Shown here piece after piece: positions 31,075 through 38,704 of a stretch of DNA of 46,892 nt (position 1 is its first letter; each line of letters opens with the position of its first letter). A program made the translations under genes and the position numbers. A model generated the notes under the pieces. That model was not told the DNA's origin. It ran no database searches and worked only from the letters and a program-made list of their open reading frames with translations. The DNA comes from Actinomycetota bacterium. GTDB taxonomy: Bacteria > Actinomycetota > Acidimicrobiia > Acidimicrobiales > Ilumatobacteraceae. The stretch lies in contig JAQCGT010000007.1 in the NCBI GenBank assembly GCA_027730505.1, positions 1 through 46,892 on the forward strand, given 5' to 3'.

Positions 31075-32394
31075 TCAGCGGTCCACCTCTCCGAGCACCG
31101 GGTCGACAGATGAGATGACGGCGACCGCATCGGCGACGAGGCCACCGCGCATCATGTGGGGAAGACATTGGATGTTCACGAATGACGGGGCCCGAACGTG
31201 CATGCGGTACGGCGTCGGTGAGCCATCGCTCGCTATGTAGCAACCGATCTCGCCTCGCGGACTCTCAATGGCTACGTAGACCTCGCCCTCAGGGACCTTG
31301 AATCCTTCGGTGAAGATCTTGAAGTGGTGGATCAACGCTTCCATCGACTCGTCGATTCGCGCCCGCGGCGGAGGCGTCACCTTCTTGTCCTGGATGCGAT
31401 AGTCACCCTCGGGCATCCGGTCGAGTATCTGGCGAACGATCCGCATCGACTCGCGAATCTCGGCGAGTCGGATTGCGTAGCGATCGAATGCATCGCCGTA
31501 GGTGCCGACCACCACATCGAACTCGACCTCGTCATAGCGCAGATATGGCTGATCACGTCGGAGGTCCCATTCGACACCGGTCGACCGCAGGATCGGGCCG
31601 GTGGCACCGAGCGCCAACGCTTCGGCTGGCGTGATCACACCCACACCCTGGAGACGTTCACGCCAGATCGGCTGCCCGGTCATCAAGATGTCGTATTCCT
31701 CGAGTCGCTCAGGGAGCATGTCGAGGATCCGGAGTACGTCGTCGCGCCACCCGGCCGGAAGGTCAGCTGCCAGTCCGCCCGGGCGCACGAAGTTGTGGTT
31801 CATTCGCAGGCCGGTGACCTTCTGGAAGAAGCGCAGTACCTCCTCGCGTTCTCGCCAGCCGTAGATCATCATCGACACGGCGCCGAGGTCCATGCCGTTG
31901 GTCGCCATGAACAGCAGGTGGCTGCTCATCCGGTTGAGCTCCGAGAGCAGCATCCGCATCCATTGCGCACGCTCGGGGATGTCACCGTCGATGCCGAGGA
32001 GTTTCTCGGTGGCCATTGAGAAGACAAGTTCGTTGTTCAACGGGCTCGCATAATCCATGCGGGTCACGTTGGTACCGCCCTGCATGAAGGTGAGCTGCTC
32101 CCCGGTCTTCTCCATGCCGGTGTGCAGGTAGCCGATGATCGGCTTGCAGCGCAGCACCGTCTCGCCCTGGAGCTCGAGCATCAGCCGCAACACACCATGG
32201 GTCGAGGGGTGCGAGGGTCCCATGTTGATGACCATCGTCTGGTCCTCATCGGGATCCTCGGGAAGATCTCCGAGTTTCGCGGCCTCAGCCTCAGACAGGC
32301 GCAACACGGCGCCGACCTCGCGCATGACCTCGCGGGCGGTGAGTTCGGAACGCGGGCGGAGTTCCTGCGCGCCCTCGTCGGCGATCATGGTCAC
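31075..32394 (-). CDS. nuoD: NADH-quinone oxidoreductase subunit D, nuo-1 copy (HTG type)
   Basis: A 439-residue NuoD with NMGPSHPSTHGVLRL in the quinone pocket and the C-terminal DPVLGEVDR. GYLHTGMEK places Thr92 where the nuo-2 NuoD and mitochondrial NDUFS2 have the methylatable arginine; Thr is the form I know from Thermus and mycobacterial enzymes. GTG at 32394 is chosen because an AAGGGGG ribosome site lies 8 bases upstream on the minus strand and the start overlaps the nuoC stop (GTGA); ATG at 32388 is the alternative. The N-terminus is about 40 residues longer than in nuo-2. Confidence 0.96.
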   Translation of the reverse strand: MTMIADEGAQELRPRSELTAREVMREVGAVLRLSEAEAAKLGDLPEDPDEDQTMVINMGPSHPSTHGVLRLMLELQGETVLRCKPIIGYLHTGMEKTGEQLTFMQGGTNVTRMDYASPLNNELVFSMATEKLLGIDGDIPERAQWMRMLLSELNRMSSHLLFMATNGMDLGAVSMMIYGWREREEVLRFFQKVTGLRMNHNFVRPGGLAADLPAGWRDDVLRILDMLPERLEEYDILMTGQPIWRERLQGVGVITPAEALALGATGPILRSTGVEWDLRRDQPYLRYDEVEFDVVVGTYGDAFDRYAIRLAEIRESMRIVRQILDRMPEGDYRIQDKKVTPPPRARIDESMEALIHHFKIFTEGFKVPEGEVYVAIESPRGEIGCYIASDGSPTPYRMHVRAPSFVNIQCLPHMMRGGLVADAVAVISSVDPVLGEVDR

Positions 32395-32894
32395 GTCGGC
32401 GCCCCCTTGAACTGGACAGGGATCGAACCCACCTCGTAGTCCTTGCGGAGCGGATGGCCGATCCAATCCTCAGGCATCAGGATGCGAGATGGATCCGGGT
32501 GATCGGAGAACGAGATTCCGAACATGTCGAACACTTCGCGTTCCATCGCCTCGGTTCCCGGATGAAGGTCAAACAGGCTTGGAAGAACGGCGTCTGTTTC
32601 GGAGACTTGAACCCGTGCTCTGATTCGGCGGCGCTGACCGATGTCGAGCAAATTGACCACCACCTCGAAACGCTCCGGTTCCACCCCGGCGGGCAGCGAA
32701 CGGTCCATGTAGTCGAGATAGTCGACAGCGGTGAGGTCAACACACATGGCGAAACCCTCATCAACAAGGACGCGCATGACCTCGAGGTATCGGTCCCGAC
32801 CCAGATGGATCACGACCTGTCCACGGCTGTCGGTCACCGGACAGCCGTGCATGGTCGCTGGGGCGCTCTCGTCTTCGTGGGGGGTATCGGTCAT
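32391..32894 (-). CDS. nuoC: NADH-quinone oxidoreductase subunit C, nuo-1 copy
   Basis: A 167-residue NuoC subunit. EAMEREVFDMFGISFSDHPD and LRKDYEVG are the family core. It lacks the acidic insert of the nuo-2 NuoC. ATG start three bases after the nuoB stop codon region, GTGA junction with nuoD. Confidence 0.95.
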   Translation of the reverse strand: MTDTPHEDESAPATMHGCPVTDSRGQVVIHLGRDRYLEVMRVLVDEGFAMCVDLTAVDYLDYMDRSLPAGVEPERFEVVVNLLDIGQRRRIRARVQVSETDAVLPSLFDLHPGTEAMEREVFDMFGISFSDHPDPSRILMPEDWIGHPLRKDYEVGSIPVQFKGAPT

Positions 32895-32896
32895 GT

Positions 32897-33475
32897 TCAG
32901 CGTGTCCCGAGAAGGACCGGGACGCTCGAGGCGGGTATCTCAGTCACATGGATACCGGCACCGGCGCCGGATTCAGAGCGGCGGCGCATGATCTCGCCCT
33001 GCTCGATCTTGGTGTGGAGGGTCTCGATCGCATGGATCAGTGTCTCAGGGCTTGGGGGGCAACCGGGTGCATAGACATCGACCGGGACGATCTGATCCAC
33101 GCCCTGCACAATCGCGTAGTTGTTGAACATCCCTCCGCTCGATGCGCACACGCCCATCGATATCACCCACTTGGGCTCCATCATCTGGTCGTACACCTGC
33201 CGCAGCACCGGCGCCATCTTCTGGCTGACTCGCCCGGCGACGATCATGATGTCGGCCTGGCGTGGCGAGGCACGGAACACCTCCATGCCGAAGCGGGCGA
33301 TGTCGTAGTGCGCGGCACCAGACGCCATCATCTCGATGGCGCAGCACGCCAAGCCGAATGTTGCCGGCCACGACGAGCGTGAGCGAGACCAGTTGACAAG
33401 ATCCTCGAGTCGACCGGTGATGACGTTGTGCGACAGGCCGCCGAGGCCGTCGTCGATGACGTCGGACAGGCCCAT
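32897..33475 (-). CDS. nuoB: NADH-quinone oxidoreductase subunit B, nuo-1 copy
   Basis: A 192-residue NuoB binding cluster N2 through C44-C45, C110 and C139. The start [10 protein letters not shown] at 33475 is one base after the nuoA stop; upstream codons in the open frame belong to nuoA. C-terminal residues after the domain are a short variable tail. Confidence 0.96.
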   Translation of the reverse strand: MGLSDVIDDGLGGLSHNVITGRLEDLVNWSRSRSSWPATFGLACCAIEMMASGAAHYDIARFGMEVFRASPRQADIMIVAGRVSQKMAPVLRQVYDQMMEPKWVISMGVCASSGGMFNNYAIVQGVDQIVPVDVYAPGCPPSPETLIHAIETLHTKIEQGEIMRRRSESGAGAGIHVTEIPASSVPVLLGTR

Positions 33476-33476
33476 A

Positions 33477-33953
33477 TCAGGCCGCTTCCGTCTCAGAGGG
33501 AAGTCGACCCTCGAGTCCAACGCGACGAATCGTCGAAGACGACGACCGCTCAGGTGACACCATGGCCGCATCAGTTGTCAGGTCGCGGTATCGCTGAGTC
33601 GGACCCCAGTCGAGACCGCCACGCGCCACCTCGTAGACGAAGGTCAAGAAGAACACGGCCGAAAAGCCGATGATCGCCCACAGTCCGTAGACCCCAAGGG
33701 TTGAGCGCTCGACTGCATACGGGTACAAGAAGATGATCTCGATGTCGAACATGATGAACAGCATGGCCACCACGTAGAAACTCACCGGGAAGCGCTCGGG
33801 AGGCTCTCGACTCGGGATGATGCCGCACTCGTATGGGGCGTCCTTGGCCACCGAGGGTCGACGAGGTGCAAGCAGTTTCGAGGCGACAAGACTCAACGCT
33901 CCGAAGAGAAGCGCCAGAATCATCAGGACGACGATCGGGAGATACTGCGCCAT
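33477..33953 (-). CDS. nuoA: NADH-quinone oxidoreductase subunit A, nuo-1 copy, with C-terminal extension
   Basis: A NuoA/ND3 subunit with three helices; [10 protein letters not shown] carries the conserved loop cysteine and [12 protein letters not shown] the TM2 acids. At 158 residues it is about 35-40 longer than the family norm owing to a hydrophilic tail (Ser/Arg-rich) after TM3. The tail lies directly before nuoB with no overlap. It follows the unknown 275-residue membrane protein by one base, so nuo-1 is continuous with the bc-complex genes. Confidence 0.95.
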   Translation of the reverse strand: MAQYLPIVVLMILALLFGALSLVASKLLAPRRPSVAKDAPYECGIIPSREPPERFPVSFYVVAMLFIMFDIEIIFLYPYAVERSTLGVYGLWAIIGFSAVFFLTFVYEVARGGLDWGPTQRYRDLTTDAAMVSPERSSSSTIRRVGLEGRLPSETEAA

Positions 33954-33954
33954 C

Positions 33955-34782
33955 TCAGGCCGTCAATTCCGCCTTGCGGGCCAGATTCTCCGCAACGAAC
34001 CGATCACGTCGGTGCAGCATCCACGCCAGAGCCAAGAACACGAGCGTCGACCCAATGGTGATCATCGCTGCAGGCTCGCGCCGTGATCCAAGGTCACGAA
34101 TCATGTAGACGTACTGAGTCGAACGGCTGTTGTCGACTTCCGGGGCCGCAGGTGCGCGTCCCGGCTCGGTGCGAAGCGGCACGTAGGGTGCCACTTCCAC
34201 CACGGTGTAGTACGGCTTGTGCAAGAACGCGATCTGATCGAGCGCATCGACACCGAAGAGCTTCGGATACGCCTCGCCGCCGATCTCGAAGACGTTCGTC
34301 ACCTTGAACTCGCCGGCGGAGAATGCTTCTTCTTCCTCCAAGAAGACAGCCGCCGATGCCGCAGCCTGACCGAAGGCGGGTTCCGACTCACCAAGCACGC
34401 GCCAGCCCTCATCGGTGAACTGTTCGAACACCGCGCTCGCCGCATCAATCGGCGACTCAGAGCCGTCAAGAACGAGACGGTTCTCAAACACGCCGGCCTG
34501 GTTCAGAGCGGCTGGCTGTTGGATCACCGTTCGGCCCGGCACCTGCACCCAGGTCGGGTCTTCGCCCTTCAACCCAATGCCGTAGATCCACCAGATCGCA
34601 CCCATCAGTGCCATCCAGCCGGCCAAGCCGGTCAGCGTCACGATGAATCCCAGCCGGGCACCGATGTTCGTGCCGAGGATCAGGTAGATCGATCCCATGA
34701 AGGCCACGAGGCCGAGGATCACCGTGAGCAGACCGCGAAGCTCAGGCTCCCAGCCGATGGCCAACAACGCCGAGATCATCAC
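33955..34782 (-). CDS. Unknown membrane protein between bc complex and nuo-1
   Basis: I do not recognise this 275-residue protein. It shows two helices near the N-terminus (about 15-35 and 43-66, with WWIYGIGLKGEDPTW after them), a hydrophilic domain of about 165 residues, and a third helix at about 237-255 followed by a basic tail. There are no cysteines for metal or heme binding. The soluble part includes an acidic run (FLEEEEAF) and KLFGVDALDQIAFLHKPYY. Its start overlaps the diheme cytochrome stop (GTGATG; GTG 34782 or ATG 34779) and it ends one base before nuoA. Constant translational coupling suggests a subunit or assembly factor of one of the two complexes; this is inference. Confidence 0.9.
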   Translation of the reverse strand: MMISALLAIGWEPELRGLLTVILGLVAFMGSIYLILGTNIGARLGFIVTLTGLAGWMALMGAIWWIYGIGLKGEDPTWVQVPGRTVIQQPAALNQAGVFENRLVLDGSESPIDAASAVFEQFTDEGWRVLGESEPAFGQAAASAAVFLEEEEAFSAGEFKVTNVFEIGGEAYPKLFGVDALDQIAFLHKPYYTVVEVAPYVPLRTEPGRAPAAPEVDNSRSTQYVYMIRDLGSRREPAAMITIGSTLVFLALAWMLHRRDRFVAENLARKAELTA

Positions 34783-35840
34783 AGCCCCCTCACGTATTCA
34801 ACGATCGCTGTGACCTGCTCATCGGTGAGCATTGTCCCGAAGCCGGGCATGCGACCGCTGCCCTGACCCTGAATGCCGTACTTGGCGCCATAGTTCGATC
34901 CGTTCTTGATGAACGAGATCATGTCGTCCTCGGTCGGGAACGCGGACGCCGCCTTGCCGCCGGTCAGGTTCCAGCCGAACGCCCCCTGTCCGGTCTTGCC
35001 CGGATCACCCCAGCTCCAGCCGGGGGTATGGCACCGTGCGCAACTGTACGCGCCCGAATTCAGGTCGAGATTGAACAAGGCCTCACCGTACGACGAGTAC
35101 GTCCCGTCGTTGACGAGCTGCCATGCCCGGGTGTCGATGTCGTCTTGGATGTCGGCTGGGATGTGACCCGACGGGCATGACTGCGGATCATCTTCACCGA
35201 CACCGCAATCCTCACGCTCGACCTGGATGCTCCACAAGTAGGAGATCAAGGTGTCGATCTGCTGGGAGTTCATCGGGCCGCCACCTTCGACACCCCACGG
35301 GCTCATCGGCGAGAACGGACGTCCGTACACCAGAATGAACCGGACTTCGTCCTCGTCGAAGCGGGAGAAGATCGTGTCGAGCGCCGGCGCCTTCCAGTTG
35401 ACGGCATTGACCTCACCGGTCGTCGAGTCGGTGATGTTCCAGGCAGCTTCACCGCCACCACCGGCATAGCCACCGTGACATCCAGCGCAGTTGAATCCAC
35501 CCTCGGCGGTCGGAGCAAAGAGACGACGGCCCCACTCGACGAATATCTCCTCTTGGGCTTCGACGGCTCCTGCCTGGCGGGCAGGCTCGAAGACCCAGTA
35601 CAGCGGCAGGCCGATTACGGTCACCGCCAACAACAGCACGCCGATCAACTGCACTCGTTCGAGCCGCGAGCCCTCAAGGGTCTCGTCGTCGTAGTACTCC
35701 TTGCGATTAGGAGCCAGTTCGATCTCAGAGCCGAGTTCCTCTCGAGCCGAGCGGATGTTCAGAACGGCGTAGACGATGAATCCAGCCGTCACGAAGACAA
35801 GCAGGATCCATGCGATGGATGTGGTGGTCAATGCGATCAT
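34779..35840 (-). CDS. Membrane-bound diheme cytochrome c of the bc-type complex
   Basis: A 353-residue protein with two N-terminal helices (about 8-28 and 65-83) and two cytochrome c domains: CAGCH at 118-122 and CARCH at 267-271. Likely methionine ligands are in RPFSPMSPWG and GSGRMPGFG. A segment between the domains has two more cysteines (C212, C222) that could form a disulfide. The helices precede the hemes, unlike actinomycete QcrC where the anchor is C-terminal. It starts with a TGATG junction after the Rieske gene. It most likely takes electrons from the Rieske protein and passes them on to an oxidase or carrier outside the membrane. Confidence 0.9.
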   Translation of the reverse strand: MIALTTTSIAWILLVFVTAGFIVYAVLNIRSAREELGSEIELAPNRKEYYDDETLEGSRLERVQLIGVLLLAVTVIGLPLYWVFEPARQAGAVEAQEEIFVEWGRRLFAPTAEGGFNCAGCHGGYAGGGGEAAWNITDSTTGEVNAVNWKAPALDTIFSRFDEDEVRFILVYGRPFSPMSPWGVEGGGPMNSQQIDTLISYLWSIQVEREDCGVGEDDPQSCPSGHIPADIQDDIDTRAWQLVNDGTYSSYGEALFNLDLNSGAYSCARCHTPGWSWGDPGKTGQGAFGWNLTGGKAASAFPTEDDMISFIKNGSNYGAKYGIQGQGSGRMPGFGTMLTDEQVTAIVEYVRGL

Positions 35841-36703
35841 CAGTGGTCACTTGCTCCAACACAGTGCGGGCCCTCGGCCTCCTGACCGGTGGTGTTCACA
35901 CCGATCGGAACACCCTGGACGATGGTGCCGGTATCAACGATCACATCGCCGGCAGCGGAGAACTCGAGCGGGAAGTGGTCCATGCCACGCGGGGCCGGGC
36001 CACCTTTCTTCTCGCCGACACGGTTGTACTGCGAACCGTGACAACCGCATTCGAACCACTGGCTCGATGCGCACTGGGGAACACGGCAACCGAGGTGTGG
36101 GCACTTCTGGTACGACGCGATCAGGCCGCGGCGCATACCGGCCAGCACCGATTCCTTGTACACGCCTTCAGCCTTGGCGATGGCGTCGACCGGATACTCA
36201 GTGATCCATGCACGAGCCTCCGGGGCGTAGAAGAAGCCCTGACCCTGGCGAATGCCTGAGACGATGTCGTCGTAGCGGCCGATCGGGACCTTGCCGCCGA
36301 AACCGCCGGTCTTGGAGGGCCAGAGGAAGCCGACGAACGACGCCGCCGCGAACGCGCCGATACCAGCGCTCATCAGCGACACGGTCGCCCGATTGAAGAA
36401 CTGGCGGCGGCTCACCCCGATTGCGTCGGGATCAGCGGGCACCCACGGCTCGGGAGCGAGATCGGTCACAGGGGCCAAAGCCGTTCCGGCTCGCACCGCT
36501 GCAGCCTCCGCTTCAACGGCGGCACCCGATGAGGCCGACACCGATCCAGCTGCCTTACGAGCCGACCGATCACGGGCAAGGGTCTCGTCGCTGAGCGCAC
36601 CAGCACCGCGCACGTCATTGCGGCGAGCGAGGGTGGCGAACGCGGCACCGGCCAGAACGACCAGTGCCACGACGGCGATGAGGATGACAGCAGTTGCACT
36701 CAT
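35840..36703 (-). CDS. Rieske iron-sulfur protein of the bc-type complex
   Basis: A 287-residue Rieske protein. The [2Fe-2S] cluster is bound by C201/H203 and C219/H222 (CPHLGC and CGCHGS) with C206-C221 as the structural disulfide. A first helix spans about 4-24, then about 75 Ala/Glu-rich residues, then SRRQFFNRATV at 98-108, a twin-arginine motif directly before the second helix (about 109-128). Rieske proteins need Tat export because the cluster is folded in the cytoplasm. The start MSATAVILI at 36703 follows the subunit IV gene by 7 bases; GAGGT lies just upstream on the minus strand. C211 and C281 are extra cysteines. Confidence 0.93.
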   Translation of the reverse strand: MSATAVILIAVVALVVLAGAAFATLARRNDVRGAGALSDETLARDRSARKAAGSVSASSGAAVEAEAAAVRAGTALAPVTDLAPEPWVPADPDAIGVSRRQFFNRATVSLMSAGIGAFAAASFVGFLWPSKTGGFGGKVPIGRYDDIVSGIRQGQGFFYAPEARAWITEYPVDAIAKAEGVYKESVLAGMRRGLIASYQKCPHLGCRVPQCASSQWFECGCHGSQYNRVGEKKGGPAPRGMDHFPLEFSAAGDVIVDTGTIVQGVPIGVNTTGQEAEGPHCVGASDH

Positions 36704-36710
36704 GACGACC

Positions 36711-37481
36711 TCACAACTCGAAGAACAGTCCGTCACGCCACGGCAGCGTGAAGTTGAAGCCCGGTCCACGGAAGAACGAGCCGATCATGACGAGCACCGC
36801 CCAGAACATGAGGTGCACAGTCATGAGGGAGGTCGCAAACTTGCGATCCTCGGGCTTGTTCGACGGGTTCCGGTCGATGTACGGGGCGAAAATCAACACG
36901 ATGATCCCGACACCCGGAATGGTCACACCTGCGACCATCGGGTGGAACATGGTGAGCAGTTCCTGCAATCCGAGGAAGTACCACGGGGCCTTCGAGGGGT
37001 TGGGAGTCTGGTTCGGGTTCGACAACTGCAACAACGGCGCATTCACCCAGATCGAGAACAGGAACAAGAACACGAGGCAGGCAAGTGAGGCGACGAATTC
37101 GGCCGCCAGCAGGTGTGGCCAGGTGTGCACCTTGTCGACCGGAGTGGCCTTGACCTCTTGGATCGAGCCCGACTTGACCACGGTCAACAAACGCTGCGTG
37201 TGTCCACCGGGGCCAGCCCCAACCGGTACACCGCCACCAACAGGTGCGGTCGCCACGGCAGCAGCCGCCTTCTCAGCGACGGCGACACCGCCACCACCGG
37301 CTTCCCCCTCAGCACCTTTGGAACGCGCTGCTTTGGTGCGCTCGAGCAGATGAGCGGGGATACGCGAGTCGGTCTGGGCAGCACCAGCATCGGCCGCCGG
37401 CTCAGCTGCCGGTTCCTCTGCAGCTGACTTCTCACGGGCAGCCTGGGCCCGCTTGAGTAGGTGTTCTGGGATCTCAGTCAT
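36711..37481 (-). CDS. Cytochrome b subunit IV-like protein with N-terminal IPEHLLKR repeats
   Basis: A 256-residue protein whose C-terminal half (about 120-256) is the three-helix cytochrome b C-terminal domain: SKAPWYFLGLQELLTMFHP at 163-181 stands in the PEWY loop region of the Qo site, here APWY. The N-terminal 115 residues are a low-complexity cytosolic region opening with TEIPEHLLKRAQAAREK (2-18) and a second copy SRIPAHLLERTKAARSK (39-55). The same motif begins the cytochrome c at 39397. GGAGG lies 10 bases before the ATG. With the preceding cytochrome b6-like gene it makes a split cytochrome b, as in b6f and Bacillus-type complexes. Confidence 0.92.
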   Translation of the reverse strand: MTEIPEHLLKRAQAAREKSAAEEPAAEPAADAGAAQTDSRIPAHLLERTKAARSKGAEGEAGGGGVAVAEKAAAAVATAPVGGGVPVGAGPGGHTQRLLTVVKSGSIQEVKATPVDKVHTWPHLLAAEFVASLACLVFLFLFSIWVNAPLLQLSNPNQTPNPSKAPWYFLGLQELLTMFHPMVAGVTIPGVGIIVLIFAPYIDRNPSNKPEDRKFATSLMTVHLMFWAVLVMIGSFFRGPGFNFTLPWRDGLFFEL

Positions 37482-37496
37482 GCGTTGAGCCTCCGA

Positions 37497-38282
37497 TCAG
37501 AGCGGGCCACTGATGCCGCCGTCCTTGCGGACACGCCAGAAGTGAATGGCCATGAAGATGACGATGATGAACGGGAAGAACAAGACGTGGAGCACGTACC
37601 ACCGAAGCAACGTCTCCGAACCGATCTCAGCGCCGCCGAGGAGCACGAAGCGCACTTCCTGGCCGAATACGGGTGTGTAGCCCATCATGTTCGTGCCCAC
37701 GGCAACCGCCCACATGGCCAGCTGGTCCCAGGGCAGGAGGTAGCCGGTAAACGACAGAAGCAGGGTGAGTGTCAGCAGAATCACACCGATCACCCAGTTG
37801 AACTCCCGAGGCGGCTTGTAGGCGCCGTGGTAGAAGACACGAGCCATGTGCAAGAACACCGAGAGCACCATCAGGTGAGCTCCCCATCTGTGCATGTTTC
37901 GTACCAACAACCCGAATGTGACCGACGTCTGCAGGTTGGAGATGTCATCCCAAGCGGCCGTGGCCTCTGGGCGGTAGAAGAACATCAAGAAGATGCCGGT
38001 CACCGTCAGCAGGATGAACAAGAAGAAGCTCAGCCCACCGAGACAGAGCGTGTACGACACCTTCACGGCGTGGCGCTTCACCTTGACTGGGTGCAGGTGG
38101 TAGAGCACCGAGTTCATGATGACGTACGAGCGATTTCGCGGGCTGTCGGTATAGCCCTTCCTGAAGATCGATCCCGGCCGGAAGATGCTGCTCCAGACCT
38201 GTGACCCCTGAACGGAGTCGACGGTCTGTTGCACACGCTCCTTCGCAGTGGGGCGAGGGGTTTCGTCGATGATCTTTGCCAT
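37497..38282 (-). CDS. Cytochrome b6-like subunit of a b6f-type quinol:cytochrome c reductase
   Basis: A 261-residue four-helix cytochrome b. Heme ligand pairs are H131/H145 (MHRWGAHLMVLSVFLH, 13 residues between) and H232/H247 (14 between); the 14-residue second spacing is the b6f/Firmicutes pattern. C80 in YTLCLGG aligns with the b6 cysteine that binds the extra heme c-n in b6f and Bacillus complexes. GYLLPWDQLAMWA is the Qo-side helix. The start MAKIIDETPR at 38282 lies 5 bases after the ferredoxin stop; upstream codons in frame are ferredoxin sequence. Role: quinol oxidation and transmembrane electron transfer in the bc complex. Confidence 0.94.
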   Translation of the reverse strand: MAKIIDETPRPTAKERVQQTVDSVQGSQVWSSIFRPGSIFRKGYTDSPRNRSYVIMNSVLYHLHPVKVKRHAVKVSYTLCLGGLSFFLFILLTVTGIFLMFFYRPEATAAWDDISNLQTSVTFGLLVRNMHRWGAHLMVLSVFLHMARVFYHGAYKPPREFNWVIGVILLTLTLLLSFTGYLLPWDQLAMWAVAVGTNMMGYTPVFGQEVRFVLLGGAEIGSETLLRWYVLHVLFFPFIIVIFMAIHFWRVRKDGGISGPL

Positions 38283-38287
38283 AGGTC

Positions 38288-38701
38288 TCAGAACCTCATG
38301 CCGTAGGCGTAGCCATGGTTGTTGGTACGGGTGTGGGAATCGCCGGCAGCGGTGGCCTGACCCACCTTGCCGAGAATGATCACGCCGGTGGGGCACCGAT
38401 CGACGCACAGCGCACAGCGGGTGCAGATGTCGTCGTCGATGATGAAGACGACGTTGTCAGACGGGTCCTCACCGGGCTTCTCGGTGCCGTCGGCCTCGCT
38501 GATGGAGGTCGGCTGCACCATGTGGATGCACTTCCACGGGCAGATGTCGACGCAGCCTTCGCACATGATGCACTCGGTCTGATCGATGTGGATGAACTGC
38601 TTGGGCTTGACCGCGCGCGTCAGATAATCCGCATCGACCTCGACGAGCGTGTACTCGTCGGTGAAGGGCATCATCGGGGGGTTGGCGTCGGTACGTGCCA
38701 T
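38288..38701 (-). CDS. 2[4Fe-4S] ferredoxin in the bc-complex operon
   Basis: A 137-residue ferredoxin with two complete cluster motifs: C44, C47, C50, C54 (CIMCEGCVDIC, followed by C58) and C93, C96, C99, C103 (CTRCALCVDRC). It has about 35 extra residues in front and about 30 behind, and an acidic linker of about 35 residues between clusters. It has no helix or signal, so it is cytoplasmic or bound to a membrane complex. It sits between the unknown 160-residue membrane protein and cytochrome b6, with gaps of 3 and 5 bases, so it is co-expressed with the bc complex. Its partner is unknown: a cytoplasmic subunit of the bc complex or a donor to the NADH-module-less complex I are both possible. 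Confidence 0.92.
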   Translation of the reverse strand: MARTDANPPMMPFTDEYTLVEVDADYLTRAVKPKQFIHIDQTECIMCEGCVDICPWKCIHMVQPTSISEADGTEKPGEDPSDNVVFIIDDDICTRCALCVDRCPTGVIILGKVGQATAAGDSHTRTNNHGYAYGMRF

Positions 38702-38704
38702 GGA

